This document shows positions 46,998-55,379 of a stretch of 64,000 bases of DNA, in pieces. The notes beneath the pieces were generated by a model. It had not been told where the DNA came from, did no database searches, and saw only the letters and a list, made by a program, of their open reading frames with translations. Numbering within the stretch: position 1 is the first letter of the stretch; every line of letters starts with the position of its first letter. The DNA is taken from assembly GCF_014648855.1 (NCBI RefSeq), contig NZ_BMRX01000004.1:1-64000 (forward strand), in the 5' to 3' direction. The translations under genes were made by a program, and so were the position numbers. The DNA comes from Streptomyces parvulus (GTDB lineage Bacteria; Actinomycetota; Actinomycetes; Streptomycetales; Streptomycetaceae).

Positions 46998-47649
46998 CGC
47001 GTCCGCCCGGCTGGAGGCGTGGGCCACGGCCATCGCGTCGGCGTCCGCGCCGCACGAGACCGACTTCGCCGTGCACACGGCGCTCACCTACGCGCGGGGC
47101 GGCCGCGGGCGCCGGGCGCTCGTGCGCCGGGCCCCGTCGGTCACGGCGGGCAGCGGCGGTGAACTGGTCACGACCGTCCTGCCCGCCCTGTGGGACGCGC
47201 TGGCGGCCTCCTGCGAACTGTTGAAGACCGCGCTGGGCTCGCCCGTGGTCGCCAACGGCGTCTCCACGGCCACCCTGCTGCTCGCCGTACACCGGCGACG
47301 CGACGGCGCCTCTCCGGCGGAGGGAACCGGCGGGTCCGCACCGGCGGAGCCGGCGACCGGGGGCGGCGAACTGCTGGTGCTGGCCCGCGCGGTGGCCGAG
47401 GTGTCCCGGCGCCTTCAGGCCCACGGGATGGATCCCGCGGCGGCGGACCAGGCGGCCGCCTCGGCCGTGGCGGCGCTCCACGCGGGCCGGGACGAGGGGG
47501 CCGGGGCCTTCCTGGGCCTCCTGGCGGGCGAGGGCCGGGACGCGTCCGGTGAGCGGTCGGCAGGTACCCCGAGGACCGGTCTGCGACGGCTGGCCGCACG
47601 GGTGCCCGGGCTGCGGCGCTCCGCCCGCGCCCGGGGCCGTTCGCGATGA
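46981..47649 (+). CDS. Hypothetical alanine-rich protein
   Basis: A 222-residue protein, GTG start at 46981, overlapping the lipoprotein by 17 bp and the metalloprotease start by 4 bp. It is mainly helical and Ala/Gly/Arg-rich, with segments such as LEAWATAIASASAPHETDF and GGELVTTVLPALWDALAASC, and ends in a strongly basic tail. No signal peptide and no recognised domain. Tight coupling on both sides indicates a role linked to its neighbours. Confidence 0.75.
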   Translation: MSNGPDASARLEAWATAIASASAPHETDFAVHTALTYARGGRGRRALVRRAPSVTAGSGGELVTTVLPALWDALAASCELLKTALGSPVVANGVSTATLLLAVHRRRDGASPAEGTGGSAPAEPATGGGELLVLARAVAEVSRRLQAHGMDPAAADQAAASAVAALHAGRDEGAGAFLGLLAGEGRDASGERSAGTPRTGLRRLAARVPGLRRSARARGRSR

Positions 47650-49025
47650 GGGCACACGCGGCTCACGGGGGCGTCCGCCTGCCGCCGCCCCCGTGGCTGT
47701 GGCTGCTGGTCTGCACGTACGTGTGGGAGCTGCCCTCGGGCGTGGTGTGGTGGCGTGAGCAGATCCGCGACCTGTGGACGGACGAGGGCGCCTACGGCCC
47801 CGAGGTCGTCGCGAGCCCCGGGTTCGCCGCGCTCCGCGCCTCCACGGTCAGCCAGCTCATGCCGTCCCTCGTCCTGGTCGCCGGGCTGCTGGCCGTGGCC
47901 CTGCCCCACCTGCGGGGGTGGTACACACGCCTGCGGTACCGCCTGGTGCCGCTCACGGCGCTGGGCTCCACGGACGCGGCCGCACCCCAAGGGGTGGGCG
48001 GTCTGAGGGACGTCGCCGCCTCTGTCGCCCCGGGTGCCACGGTCATGGTCTCCCTGTGGGGCAAGGGCCCTCCCGCGCGCGTCTACGCGGCGGGCTGGCG
48101 GAAGCGACGGATCGCCGTGTCACTCGGGTTCCTCGCGCTGTGGCGCCGGGACCCCGCCCGGGCGAGGGCGCTGCTGCTGCACGAGGCGGGGCACCTGGGG
48201 TCGGGCGAGCACCTCATCGCGGGCCTCGGCAGCCCGTTCACGCGGGCCGTGCAGGCTTGGCCCGCGGTCTTCCTCGCCTTCGGGGCCGCCCCGCTGGTGT
48301 GGCTCGCCTGGCGGCACGAGCCGACGGCGTCCCTGATGTGGCCGCAGGTCGTGGTCGTGCTGTCCCGGGCGAGCGTGATCATGGTGCCCGTGGCCGCGCT
48401 GTGGTGCGCGGAGCTGGCGGCGGACCGGCACGCGGCCGCGGTCTGCGGACGGCGTGCCGTCGAGCACGCGCTGGACGAGATCGGCGCGGGCGGCGGTCGG
48501 ACCCGGGGAGGCCTGACCCATCCGCCGCACCGTCTGCGCCGGTGGTGCGCCGAGCGGGCCGACGGGTCACTGGTTCCCGCCCTGCTGGCCCTCGCCGGCC
48601 CGGTGATCCTGCTCGTGCACGCCGCGGTGGTCGTCTGCTTCACCACCGCGGCCCTCGTGCTCGCGGGCGATCCCTGGTCGTCCGCCGCCGCCAGCAGCCT
48701 GGACCTGGCTCACCGCGACGTCCTCACGGTCCCGTTGTGGTCCGCCCTGGTGGGGCTGGCCGTCCTCTGGCCGCTGCTCGCACCGCGCTGGTCGCGGCTG
48801 TGGGCTGCCGCAACGGCGGGGAGCGGGGACGTGGGCGGTGGTGCGGGCCGGGCGGGGAGCGGGGACGCGGGCCGGGCGGGCGACGGGCTCGGACCGAGAG
48901 CCCGGGCGGCGGTGATCATGCTGCCGGCCGTCGCCCTGGCCGTGGCACTGCTGCCGTCGACCGGTGCCGTCGAACGGGACCCGGTGCTCCGTCCGGCGGG
49001 CCCGGAGGCCGGCGCGGAACGCTGA
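47646..49025 (+). CDS. Integral-membrane zinc metalloprotease (M48/M56-like)
   Basis: A 459-residue membrane protein with several hydrophobic segments (about 15-33, 70-88, 205-225, 235-255, 305-330, 350-375, 425-440). The zinc motif HEAGH is at 179-183, with Glu256 and Asp260 (ELAADRHA) as likely third-ligand region. This is the layout of M56/BlaR-type or M48-type membrane proteases. ATGA start overlap. It may cleave regulatory membrane proteins; the C-terminal part is Gly/Ala-rich and low complexity. Confidence 0.88.
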   Translation: MRAHAAHGGVRLPPPPWLWLLVCTYVWELPSGVVWWREQIRDLWTDEGAYGPEVVASPGFAALRASTVSQLMPSLVLVAGLLAVALPHLRGWYTRLRYRLVPLTALGSTDAAAPQGVGGLRDVAASVAPGATVMVSLWGKGPPARVYAAGWRKRRIAVSLGFLALWRRDPARARALLLHEAGHLGSGEHLIAGLGSPFTRAVQAWPAVFLAFGAAPLVWLAWRHEPTASLMWPQVVVVLSRASVIMVPVAALWCAELAADRHAAAVCGRRAVEHALDEIGAGGGRTRGGLTHPPHRLRRWCAERADGSLVPALLALAGPVILLVHAAVVVCFTTAALVLAGDPWSSAAASSLDLAHRDVLTVPLWSALVGLAVLWPLLAPRWSRLWAAATAGSGDVGGGAGRAGSGDAGRAGDGLGPRARAAVIMLPAVALAVALLPSTGAVERDPVLRPAGPEAGAER

Positions 49026-49038
49026 ACGCCGACCGGCC

Positions 49039-49347
49039 CTAGAACACGTCGCGCAGGGTCTCCAGGAGGCGGGCGATGTTCGCCTCGTCGCGGCGGTAGT
49101 AGGTCCACTTGCCTCGCCGGGTGGCGATCACCAGCCCTGCTTCCCGCAGCATCGCCAGGTACTGCGACGTGGTCGACTGCCCCAGCCCGGTGCGCCGCTG
49201 GATGTCGCTCACGCAGACGCCGATCTCGACGTCGCCGGGCTCCTGGCCGGGGAAGCTCATCGGCTCCTTCAGCCACACCAACATCTGGCGGCGGGCCGGA
49301 TTGGACAGGGCCCGGAACACAGCGAGCAACTCCGCCTCCGAGAACAT
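49039..49347 (-). CDS. ArsR-family repressor
   Basis: A 102-residue winged-helix repressor. SEAELLAVFRALSNPARRQM and GLGQSTTSQYLAMLREAGLV define the HTH, followed by the wing TRRGKWTYYRRD. No cysteine cluster typical of metal sensing is present apart from a single Cys in EIGVCVSDI. ATG at 49347 is chosen; 49371 lies inside the operator. It is divergent from the oxidoreductase at 49409 and the palindrome at 49370-49389 is the evident operator. Confidence 0.88.
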   Translation of the reverse strand: MFSEAELLAVFRALSNPARRQMLVWLKEPMSFPGQEPGDVEIGVCVSDIQRRTGLGQSTTSQYLAMLREAGLVIATRRGKWTYYRRDEANIARLLETLRDVF

Positions 49348-49369
49348 ACGGTGATCGTAACGCACGGAC

Positions 49370-49411
49370 ATATTGGCGATTCGCAATATGACGATCTAAG
49401 GTCGTCGCATG
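49370..49411 (+). promoter_or_regulatory. ArsR operator overlapping a leaderless promoter
   Basis: ATATTG (49370-49375) and CAATAT (49384-49389) with flanking CGA/TCG form the inverted repeat. TTGGCG (49373-49378), 18 bp and TAAGGT (49397-49402) form a promoter whose start would fall at the ATG at 49409, so the oxidoreductase mRNA is probably leaderless and directly blocked by the repressor. Confidence 0.65.
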
Positions 49412-50392
49412 TCCACTTCGATGCGCGTCATGGAACTCGTCCGCTTCGGTGCCGCGGAGGCCGCGTTCGCCGCCCGAGAGCTGCCCAGACCCACGCCCGG
49501 GCCCGGGCAGGTGCTGGTGCGGGTGGTGGCAACCTCCGTCAACCCCCTCGACCTGCAGACCCGGCGCGGCGACTACCGCGACCAGGTGGCGCTGCCGACG
49601 GTGATCGGCAACGACGTGTCCGGTGTAGTGGTCGAGACCGGCCCCGGGGCGGACGAGTTCCAGCCGGGCGACGAGGTCTGGTACCTGGCGCCGGTCTTCG
49701 CCGGACAGGGCACCTACGCCGAGTTCCACGTCGTCGACCAGGCCCTGGTCTGCCCCAAGCCCGCACAGCTGTCGCACGTCGAGGCCGCCGGTCTCGCGCT
49801 CGTCGGCATGACGGTGTGGGAGGCGCTGGTCGAACGCGCCGGGGTGCGGCCCGGCGAGCGGGTCCTGGTGCACGGCGGAGCGGGCGGAGTCGGCTCGGTC
49901 GCCATCCAGGTCGCCGGCGCGCTGGGGGCCGAGGTGGTGACCACGGCCCGGGCCAGGGATCACGAGTTCGTCACCGAGCTGGGAGCCGACCACGTGATCG
50001 ACTTCTCGGCCGGTGACTACGTGCCGCAGGTCCGGGCGACGGGAGGAGTGGACGTCGTGCTGGACACGGTGGGCGGGGACACCCTCACCCGCAGCCCGGA
50101 GGTCCTGGCCGACCGGGGCCGCGTGGTGTCCATCGTGGACATCCCCGAACCTCAGAACCTGCTCGCCGCATGGGGAGTGAACGCGACCTACCACTTCCTC
50201 TTCGTCAGCCCCGACCGGGCGAAGCTCGCGGCCCTCGGCCGGCTGGTCGAGCAGGGCAGGATCCGGCCGGTGATCGGAGCCGTTCTGCCGCTGGCCGACA
50301 TCGCGCAGGCGCACGCACTGCTGGAGGGCGGCTCCACCGGCGAGGGCCGCAGACGCCCGCGCGGCAAGATCGCCATCGCGGTCGACGCGTGA
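49409..50392 (+). CDS. Quinone-oxidoreductase-like NADP-dependent reductase (MDR family)
   Basis: A 327-residue zinc-independent medium-chain reductase. The N-terminal GroES-like part has ATSVNPLDLQTRRGDY and VIGNDVSGVVVETGP. The Rossmann motif GGAGGVGSVAIQVAGALGAE is near 152-170, followed by GADHVIDF. No RBS precedes the ATG, in line with a leaderless start. It is likely induced by a reactive compound that releases the ArsR repressor next door. Confidence 0.92.
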   Translation: MSTSMRVMELVRFGAAEAAFAARELPRPTPGPGQVLVRVVATSVNPLDLQTRRGDYRDQVALPTVIGNDVSGVVVETGPGADEFQPGDEVWYLAPVFAGQGTYAEFHVVDQALVCPKPAQLSHVEAAGLALVGMTVWEALVERAGVRPGERVLVHGGAGGVGSVAIQVAGALGAEVVTTARARDHEFVTELGADHVIDFSAGDYVPQVRATGGVDVVLDTVGGDTLTRSPEVLADRGRVVSIVDIPEPQNLLAAWGVNATYHFLFVSPDRAKLAALGRLVEQGRIRPVIGAVLPLADIAQAHALLEGGSTGEGRRRPRGKIAIAVDA

Positions 50393-50424
50393 GGGCGGAG
50401 GTCAACTCGGCGGTATCCGGCCGT

Positions 50425-50451
50425 GCGGGCGCCTACACGTCCGGCGCCCGC
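50425..50451. terminator. Terminator between convergent genes
   Basis: GCGGGCGCC (50425-50433) and GGCGCCCGC (50443-50451) form a perfect 9-bp stem with a 9-nt loop at the junction of two convergent genes. Confidence 0.65.
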
Positions 50452-50759
50452 TCGTCCAGCTCCGCCAATCCGCCCTCCCACCGCTCCCGGCGCGCCCGGT
50501 CGGACTGCTCCCACCATGGCGTTCCGCGCTCCCCCAGTGCGACCTTCGCCCGGTTCACCCGCGCACGCGCCGCCGCTTCGGCCCGCGCGTCGCTCTGGTC
50601 GAGCGCATCGCGCACCGCGCGCCGAGCCGACATCAAATGGCTTCGCAGGCGCGCCGCGGGCTCCTCCGGGATGGAAGGGTCGGTCGCCCGCCACTTCCGC
50701 CCCCGGACAACGACGAAATGCCCATCAGGCGTGCGCTCCGGTGACTGATCCGCCTCCAT
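50433..50759 (-). CDS. Small conserved actinobacterial protein of unknown function
   Basis: A 108-residue charged protein. It starts with a DGHFVVVRGRKWRATDPSIPE module, followed by a long helix rich in Arg/Ala/Glu (RSHLMSARRAVRDALDQSDA) and the motif KVALGERGTPWWE. This pattern is recurrent in Streptomyces hypothetical proteins. Starts at 50759, 50768 and 50777 are all possible. No transmembrane segment; function unknown. Confidence 0.75.
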   Translation of the reverse strand: MEADQSPERTPDGHFVVVRGRKWRATDPSIPEEPAARLRSHLMSARRAVRDALDQSDARAEAAARARVNRAKVALGERGTPWWEQSDRARRERWEGGLAELDERAPDV

Positions 50760-50835
50760 GGGCTCCATCCTGCCCACCGGATCCCCACGGCGCAGAACGG
50801 AACGCGACGAAGTCCCCGGGGAGGCAGGGTCCCCG

Positions 50836-51486
50836 TCAGCCGCCGAGGCTCGCCGACACCGCGTCCCCGTTCTGCGCCTGCCGGGAGCGGTCCGCGAGTA
50901 CCGTGGCCAGCTCTCGGACGCCGTCCTCGTCGATGCCGCCCTTGCCGGTGGAGGCCGCCTCGGTCCACAGCAGCGTCGTGCCCACGCGGGTCTGGGTCAC
51001 CGCACCGGGCTCGCCCTCGAAGCCGGACGTACCGAACCGCGCGTCACGCTCGTCGCCGAGCGGGCCGAGGTCGAACGTCCTGGCACGCGGCCCGGCCTTC
51101 TTTCCGTAGGAGCCCTCCCACAGCACGTCGTACGCCTTCTCGGCGGCCTCTTCGCTGTCGTAGGCGACGACCAGGAAGCTGACGTAGGCGGCGTCGTCGT
51201 CGTGCCGGAAGGTCGAGGCGCCGAAGAACCGGGACTCCTCACAGCCCGCGTTGCCCTTGATCGGGCAGGCTTCGCGGCGGTAGAGGTCGTTCATCCGCAC
51301 GGCCGTGGGCCGAGCGGACTGCTTCCAGTCGGGCATGGCCGCGTCGTCCGGCAGTACGTCCCGCACTTCGTCCTGGGAGAGCGCGGCCGCCTTGCCGCTC
51401 GCGCCGCCGGCCTGCGCGCCGCCACCGCAACCGGTGAGCAGCAGTGCCGCCACGATCGCCGTTCCCCACCACTGCCTCATGACCAT
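50836..51486 (-). CDS. Putative lipoprotein
   Basis: A 216-residue lipoprotein: signal ends in LLTGC with Cys20. The mature part contains two Cys in REACPIKGNAGCEE, a FFGASTFRHDDDAAYVSF strand region, YDSEEAAEKAYDVLWEG and a closing helical region. This resembles Streptomyces surface lipoproteins of unknown role. ATG at 51486 follows GAGGGG; the ATG at 51480 is also possible. Confidence 0.82.
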   Translation of the reverse strand: MVMRQWWGTAIVAALLLTGCGGGAQAGGASGKAAALSQDEVRDVLPDDAAMPDWKQSARPTAVRMNDLYRREACPIKGNAGCEESRFFGASTFRHDDDAAYVSFLVVAYDSEEAAEKAYDVLWEGSYGKKAGPRARTFDLGPLGDERDARFGTSGFEGEPGAVTQTRVGTTLLWTEAASTGKGGIDEDGVRELATVLADRSRQAQNGDAVSASLGG

Positions 51487-51510
51487 GCCATCACCCCTCG
51501 GACGGCGATC

Positions 51511-52467
51511 CTACGCGGGCGCTCTCGGCAGGAAGGTGCCGCGCACCAGGCCGAGCACCGTACGTGCGAAGAGGGCGCCGTAGGCCACGGTTGCCAGGCC
51601 GAGCAGGGCGTAGGTGATCTCCGTGCGGGCGGGGACGTCCTCGGCCTGGAGCCAGCGGACCGTCACCGTGAAGCCCACGGCGTAGGAGAAGGCGAAGGAC
51701 CAATAGGGAGGGCCGAAGGGGGCTTTCCGGTAGGTGCCGGTCAGGGAGAGCTGGACCAGGGCCATCAGGAGCGCGTAGCCGGCGAGTGCGGTGGCGACGA
51801 GATCCGCCCGGCCCCCGTTCATGACGAACCACGCGTTGCTCGCGACCAGCGGGGGCGCGAACTCGATCGCGATGGTGGGCAAGAGCGGCGCGGGGAGGGC
51901 GGGCTGCGTGAAGAGCCTGACGAGGAGGATGGAGCCGAGGACGAACCAACAGACCGTGCCGTAGCCGAACATGAGCTGTGACAGCCGGACCCAGCCGAAC
52001 GTGGCCGCACATCCGGCGGCGATCAGGCCGCCCGCGACGGTGGGCAGGAAGTACCCGGGGTGCCAGTCGGTGAGTCTCATCTCCAGGCGGATCCACGCCC
52101 CGGTCAGCCAGGCGCCCAGGGCGATGGTGCCCGCGAGGCCGATGACGAACACCACCTTGCCGGCCGTCCCGGCGTACGGTTCCAGGGCTACGCCCAGCAG
52201 CATGGGGATGATGGGGAGCAGTGCCGTGAAAGGGCCCGTCGTCGGGTGCGCCGGTTCGCTCCGGAGCCGCCCCTGGGACAGGGCGTTCGCGCAGTACGCC
52301 GTCGCCGTGACCGCCCAGAGGGCGGCGGCCGTGATCCAGAGCGCGGCGCCCGGCCAGTCGGGCACCTCGGTGGTGTGCCGCGCGAGCGTCCAGAGCTGGG
52401 CGAGCCCGGCCGTGCCGAAGCTGATCCCGAAGAGGTTCGGAGCCAGGCGGTAGGTGCTCCGGTACAT
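51511..52467 (-). CDS. TDT-family (TehA/SLAC1-like) membrane transporter
   Basis: A 318-residue membrane protein with about ten hydrophobic segments and the family opening LAPNLFGISFGTAGLAQLW, then HPGYFLPTVAGGLIAAGCAA. The fold matches tellurite-resistance/dicarboxylate/SLAC1 channels that conduct small anions. It starts at 52467 and is divergent from the flavin monooxygenase. Its substrate cannot be read from sequence. Confidence 0.88.
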   Translation of the reverse strand: MYRSTYRLAPNLFGISFGTAGLAQLWTLARHTTEVPDWPGAALWITAAALWAVTATAYCANALSQGRLRSEPAHPTTGPFTALLPIIPMLLGVALEPYAGTAGKVVFVIGLAGTIALGAWLTGAWIRLEMRLTDWHPGYFLPTVAGGLIAAGCAATFGWVRLSQLMFGYGTVCWFVLGSILLVRLFTQPALPAPLLPTIAIEFAPPLVASNAWFVMNGGRADLVATALAGYALLMALVQLSLTGTYRKAPFGPPYWSFAFSYAVGFTVTVRWLQAEDVPARTEITYALLGLATVAYGALFARTVLGLVRGTFLPRAPA

Positions 52468-52831
52468 GGCGCGCCCCCTTCCCCTGCGGTGTCCGTCGGT
52501 GGCCGGGGCGTCGGGCGAGCCGCCGGCGCCGTCACTGTGACACGGGGCGGCGGCACCGGTGGGCAGGCGCAGCGGGAGTCGTCACCCGCTCGGAGCAGGC
52601 CCTGCGGGCCCCTCTCCGGGTGAGGCAAGGCCTCTCGGGCCGTGGCACGGAAGCGGGCCGCGTTATAGTCGGAAGGTCGCGAAAAACGATGTTCCGCCGG
52701 GCCGCCGCCGGACATCGCGCACACATCGATCCAGATGGTTCTGATCGTTGAGCGTCTCCTCGCCGGGATCGGGCTCCTGCCCGCTGCCGGTGCCGACCAC
52801 CGCCGGCCGTGCCGGCATCAGGGAGCTCAGC
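52468..52831. other. Divergent intergenic region with candidate promoter
   Basis: About 360 bp without a gene. TATAGT at 52664-52669 is a good -10 candidate for the monooxygenase gene, but no strong -35 is placed correctly. Nothing else stands out. Confidence 0.35.
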
Positions 52832-53950
52832 ATGCAGAAGACCATCGCCGTCGTCGGAGCGGGACTGGGCGGGCTGTCGCTCGCCCGGGTCCTTCAGGCC
52901 CACGGTGTCGTCGCGACCGTCTACGAGAGCGAGGCTTCGGCGACCAGCCGTGCGCAGGGCGGCCTCCTCGACATCCACGAGGAGACCGGCCAGTACGCGC
53001 TTCGGGCCGCCGGTCTCCACGACGAGTTCCGCACCCTGGTCCGGCCGGGCGAGGACGCCAAGCGCGTGGTGGACCGGCACGGCACGATCCTGCTCGACAA
53101 ACCCGCCGACGGCCGTTCCGTCCGTCCGGAGGTGGACCGCGGCGAACTCAGGCACCTGCTCGTCGACTCACTGGCGCCGGGGACGATCAAGTGGGGCCGC
53201 AAGGTCGACTCGGTCCGGCGCCGGCCCCGGGGCGGCTACGACCTCACCTTCACGGCAGGGCCCGCCGCACATGCCGATGTCGTCGTCGGCGCCGACGGCG
53301 CCTGGTCGAAGGTCCGTGCGCTGCTCACGACCGCCGCGCCCCGCTACAGCGGAACGTGCTTCGTCGAAGTCGCCCTCGCCTCGGGCCGTCGGGCCCGTCG
53401 GGCGGACGTGGACGCGATCGGCAGCGGCACCCTGATGGCGGTCGCGCCGGGCAAGGGCATCATCGTGCACCGCCACGCGGACGGGCAGGTACGCGGATAC
53501 GCGGCGCTGAACAGGTCCGAGGAGTGGATGAGGTCGATCGACTTCGGCGATCCGCCCGCCGGCCTCCGGCGCGTCGCCGACGAGTTCGACGGCTGGTCGC
53601 CGGAGCTGACCGCCTTCGTGACCGAGAGCGACGCGGATCCGCTGCTCCGGCCCATCCACGCCCTTCCCGTCGGACTGAGCTGGGAGAGGACGCCCGGCGT
53701 CACGCTCGTCGGCGACGCCGCGCATCTGATGTCGCCCTTCGCCGGCGAGGGCGCGAACCTCGCCATGTACGACGGTGCGGAGCTGGCGGGTGAGTTGGTG
53801 CGGCACGGTGACGTCGAAGCCGCGCTCGCCGCCTACGAGGAGCGGTTGTTCCCGCGCGGCGGTGACGCCGCCGGCCGTTCGGCCCGGAACCTGGAGACCT
53901 TCTTCGGCCCCGAAGCCCCTCGGAGCGTCGTCGCCCTGTTCGATCGCTAG
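52832..53950 (+). CDS. FAD-dependent monooxygenase (TetX-like)
   Basis: A 372-residue class A flavin monooxygenase. GAGLGG at 9-14, the Arg-containing AQGGLLDIHEETG near 50, DVVVGADGAWSKVR near 155, and GDAAHLMSPFAGEGANLAM near 292 are the three cofactor motifs. The ATG at 52832 follows GGGAGC. It resembles TetX-type enzymes, which hydroxylate tetracycline-like substrates, though a secondary-metabolite or detoxifying role is equally possible. Confidence 0.92.
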   Translation: MQKTIAVVGAGLGGLSLARVLQAHGVVATVYESEASATSRAQGGLLDIHEETGQYALRAAGLHDEFRTLVRPGEDAKRVVDRHGTILLDKPADGRSVRPEVDRGELRHLLVDSLAPGTIKWGRKVDSVRRRPRGGYDLTFTAGPAAHADVVVGADGAWSKVRALLTTAAPRYSGTCFVEVALASGRRARRADVDAIGSGTLMAVAPGKGIIVHRHADGQVRGYAALNRSEEWMRSIDFGDPPAGLRRVADEFDGWSPELTAFVTESDADPLLRPIHALPVGLSWERTPGVTLVGDAAHLMSPFAGEGANLAMYDGAELAGELVRHGDVEAALAAYEERLFPRGGDAAGRSARNLETFFGPEAPRSVVALFDR

Positions 53951-54150
53951 TGACGCCGTCGCGCACCGGCGCGCGACCGAGGCGGCCGTCGTACGGCCCC
54001 GTCCTGGTCCACCGCAGCCACACGGCCGTGCCGGTTCCTTCGGGCGAACGGCCGGGCTCGACCGCGTGGCACCCGTGTTCCCGGGCTGCGCGCGGGTGAG
54101 CATGGGCCGACCCACTCTGACCCACTCCTCCCCCGCACCGAGGCGACGCG

Positions 54151-54687
54151 ATGTCCGAACCCGCCGACCACGTCCATTCCGCGAACGCCGCCCCGCGGCG
54201 AGGTCTGCCGCCCAGGACCGCCGAGCTGTGGCTGTTCCGCGGCATCTACGGCCTGGTCCTGGCCAGCGCCCTGGTGGCGGCCCTCGATGTGCCGGGCGAG
54301 GTCGCCGACCCCGGCGAGGACGCGCTCTGGGTGCTGCTCACCGCGCTGGCGTCGAGCGCCGCCCACGGCTACGCGCACGTGATCGCCCAGCGTGCGGTCG
54401 CCGAGGGCGGGGCCAGGCCGAGCCGCCTGCGTGCGGTGCTCGCCGAGTGGCCCCTCGTCGCGGCGGCGCTGCCCACCGTGTGCCTGCTGCTCGGCGCGGT
54501 GGCCGACTGGTGGTCCGAGGAGACCGCCGCCGACACCGCCCTGCTCTTCAACACCGTCGCCCTGTTCTGCCTCGGCATCTCCGCGGCCCGTACCGCCGGG
54601 CTGCGTTGGGCGTCGTCGCTGCGCGCGGGGTTCATGGACATGCTGATCGGGGTCGTGATCATCGGTGTATACGCGCTCGTGGAGTGA
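54151..54687 (+). CDS. Hypothetical membrane protein
   Basis: A 178-residue protein with four likely membrane segments (about 30-47, 58-75, 100-118 and 128-170) and hydrophilic N-terminus. No known domain. The region 53951-54150 upstream has no gene. It sits just before the gas-vesicle-like operon, but the palindrome and promoter between them suggest a separate transcript. Confidence 0.8.
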   Translation: MSEPADHVHSANAAPRRGLPPRTAELWLFRGIYGLVLASALVAALDVPGEVADPGEDALWVLLTALASSAAHGYAHVIAQRAVAEGGARPSRLRAVLAEWPLVAAALPTVCLLLGAVADWWSEETAADTALLFNTVALFCLGISAARTAGLRWASSLRAGFMDMLIGVVIIGVYALVE

Positions 54688-54708
54688 CGGCCGGGTCCGG
54701 CCCCTGCG

Positions 54709-54758
54709 GTGACGCGTGTCACGTGGTGGGACGCCGAGTGTGAGCGGTCGCCGGGTAT
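54709..54758 (+). promoter_or_regulatory. Inverted repeat and sigma-B-like promoter upstream of the gvp operon
   Basis: GTGAC-GCGT-GTCAC (54709-54722) is a perfect inverted repeat. GAGT at 54736-54739 and GGGTAT at 54753-54758 (13 bp apart) resemble the Streptomyces sigma-B consensus GNNT-N14-16-GGGTA(C/T), one base shorter. Transcription would start next to the GTG at 54768. Confidence 0.45.
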
Positions 54759-54767
54759 GAAAGGCGC

Positions 54768-55379
54768 GTGACCGGATACGCGGCTGGGATGAGCAGCGTT
54801 TCCGGAAGAACCTCCCCGGGTGAAGGCGGGTTCCCCGCCACTGCCGCCGCGCGCGAGCCGTCCGCCCGCACGGTTCCGGCCGTCAGTGCGGCCCCCATGC
54901 AGCCCCGGCGGGACGGCGAGGGCAGCCTCGCGCACGTCGTGGAGACCCTCCTGGACAAGGGCCTGGTGCTCAACGCCGACATCATGGTCTCGGTGGCCGG
55001 CGTCGAACTGCTGGGCATCCGCCTGCGGGCGGCCCTCGCCTCGTTCGAGACGGCGGCCCGCTACGGGCTGGAGTTCCCCTCCGGCACGGACACCGAGACC
55101 GCCGCGTGGCGGGAGACGCGCGAGGAGAAGGATTCCTGCCCCGCGTGCGGCAAGCGCGCCCCCGTGGAGCAGTTGCTGAACCAGTGGTGCCCCTGGTGCG
55201 GTTGGCGCAGTGCGCAGGCGCAGATGCGGGAGGCGTCCGGCCGGGCCGCCGTCGTGAGCCGCGACGACGCGGCCGTGGAGGGCGGCGCGGACGACGGCGC
55301 CGACGAAGGTGACCGGGCGGGCGACGGCAGGCGCGGTCGGCGCTCCGCCGAGCGGGAGGCCGAGCCGCGTGGCGAGTGA
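54768..55379 (+). CDS. GvpA/GvpJ-type gas vesicle protein with C-terminal zinc ribbon
   Basis: A 203-residue protein. Residues 53-100 are a GvpA/J/M module (LAHVVETLLDKGLVLNADIM, VAGVELLGIRLRAALASFET). The preceding 50 residues are disordered. Cys124-x2-Cys127 and Cys141-x2-Cys144 (CPACGK and CPWCGW) form a zinc ribbon, followed by an acidic then basic tail. GTG at 54768 and ATG at 54789 are alternative starts. Gvp proteins normally lack zinc ribbons, so this is an unusual fusion. It probably nucleates or anchors an assembly rather than forming the gas vesicle wall. Confidence 0.85.
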   Translation: MTGYAAGMSSVSGRTSPGEGGFPATAAAREPSARTVPAVSAAPMQPRRDGEGSLAHVVETLLDKGLVLNADIMVSVAGVELLGIRLRAALASFETAARYGLEFPSGTDTETAAWRETREEKDSCPACGKRAPVEQLLNQWCPWCGWRSAQAQMREASGRAAVVSRDDAAVEGGADDGADEGDRAGDGRRGRRSAEREAEPRGE

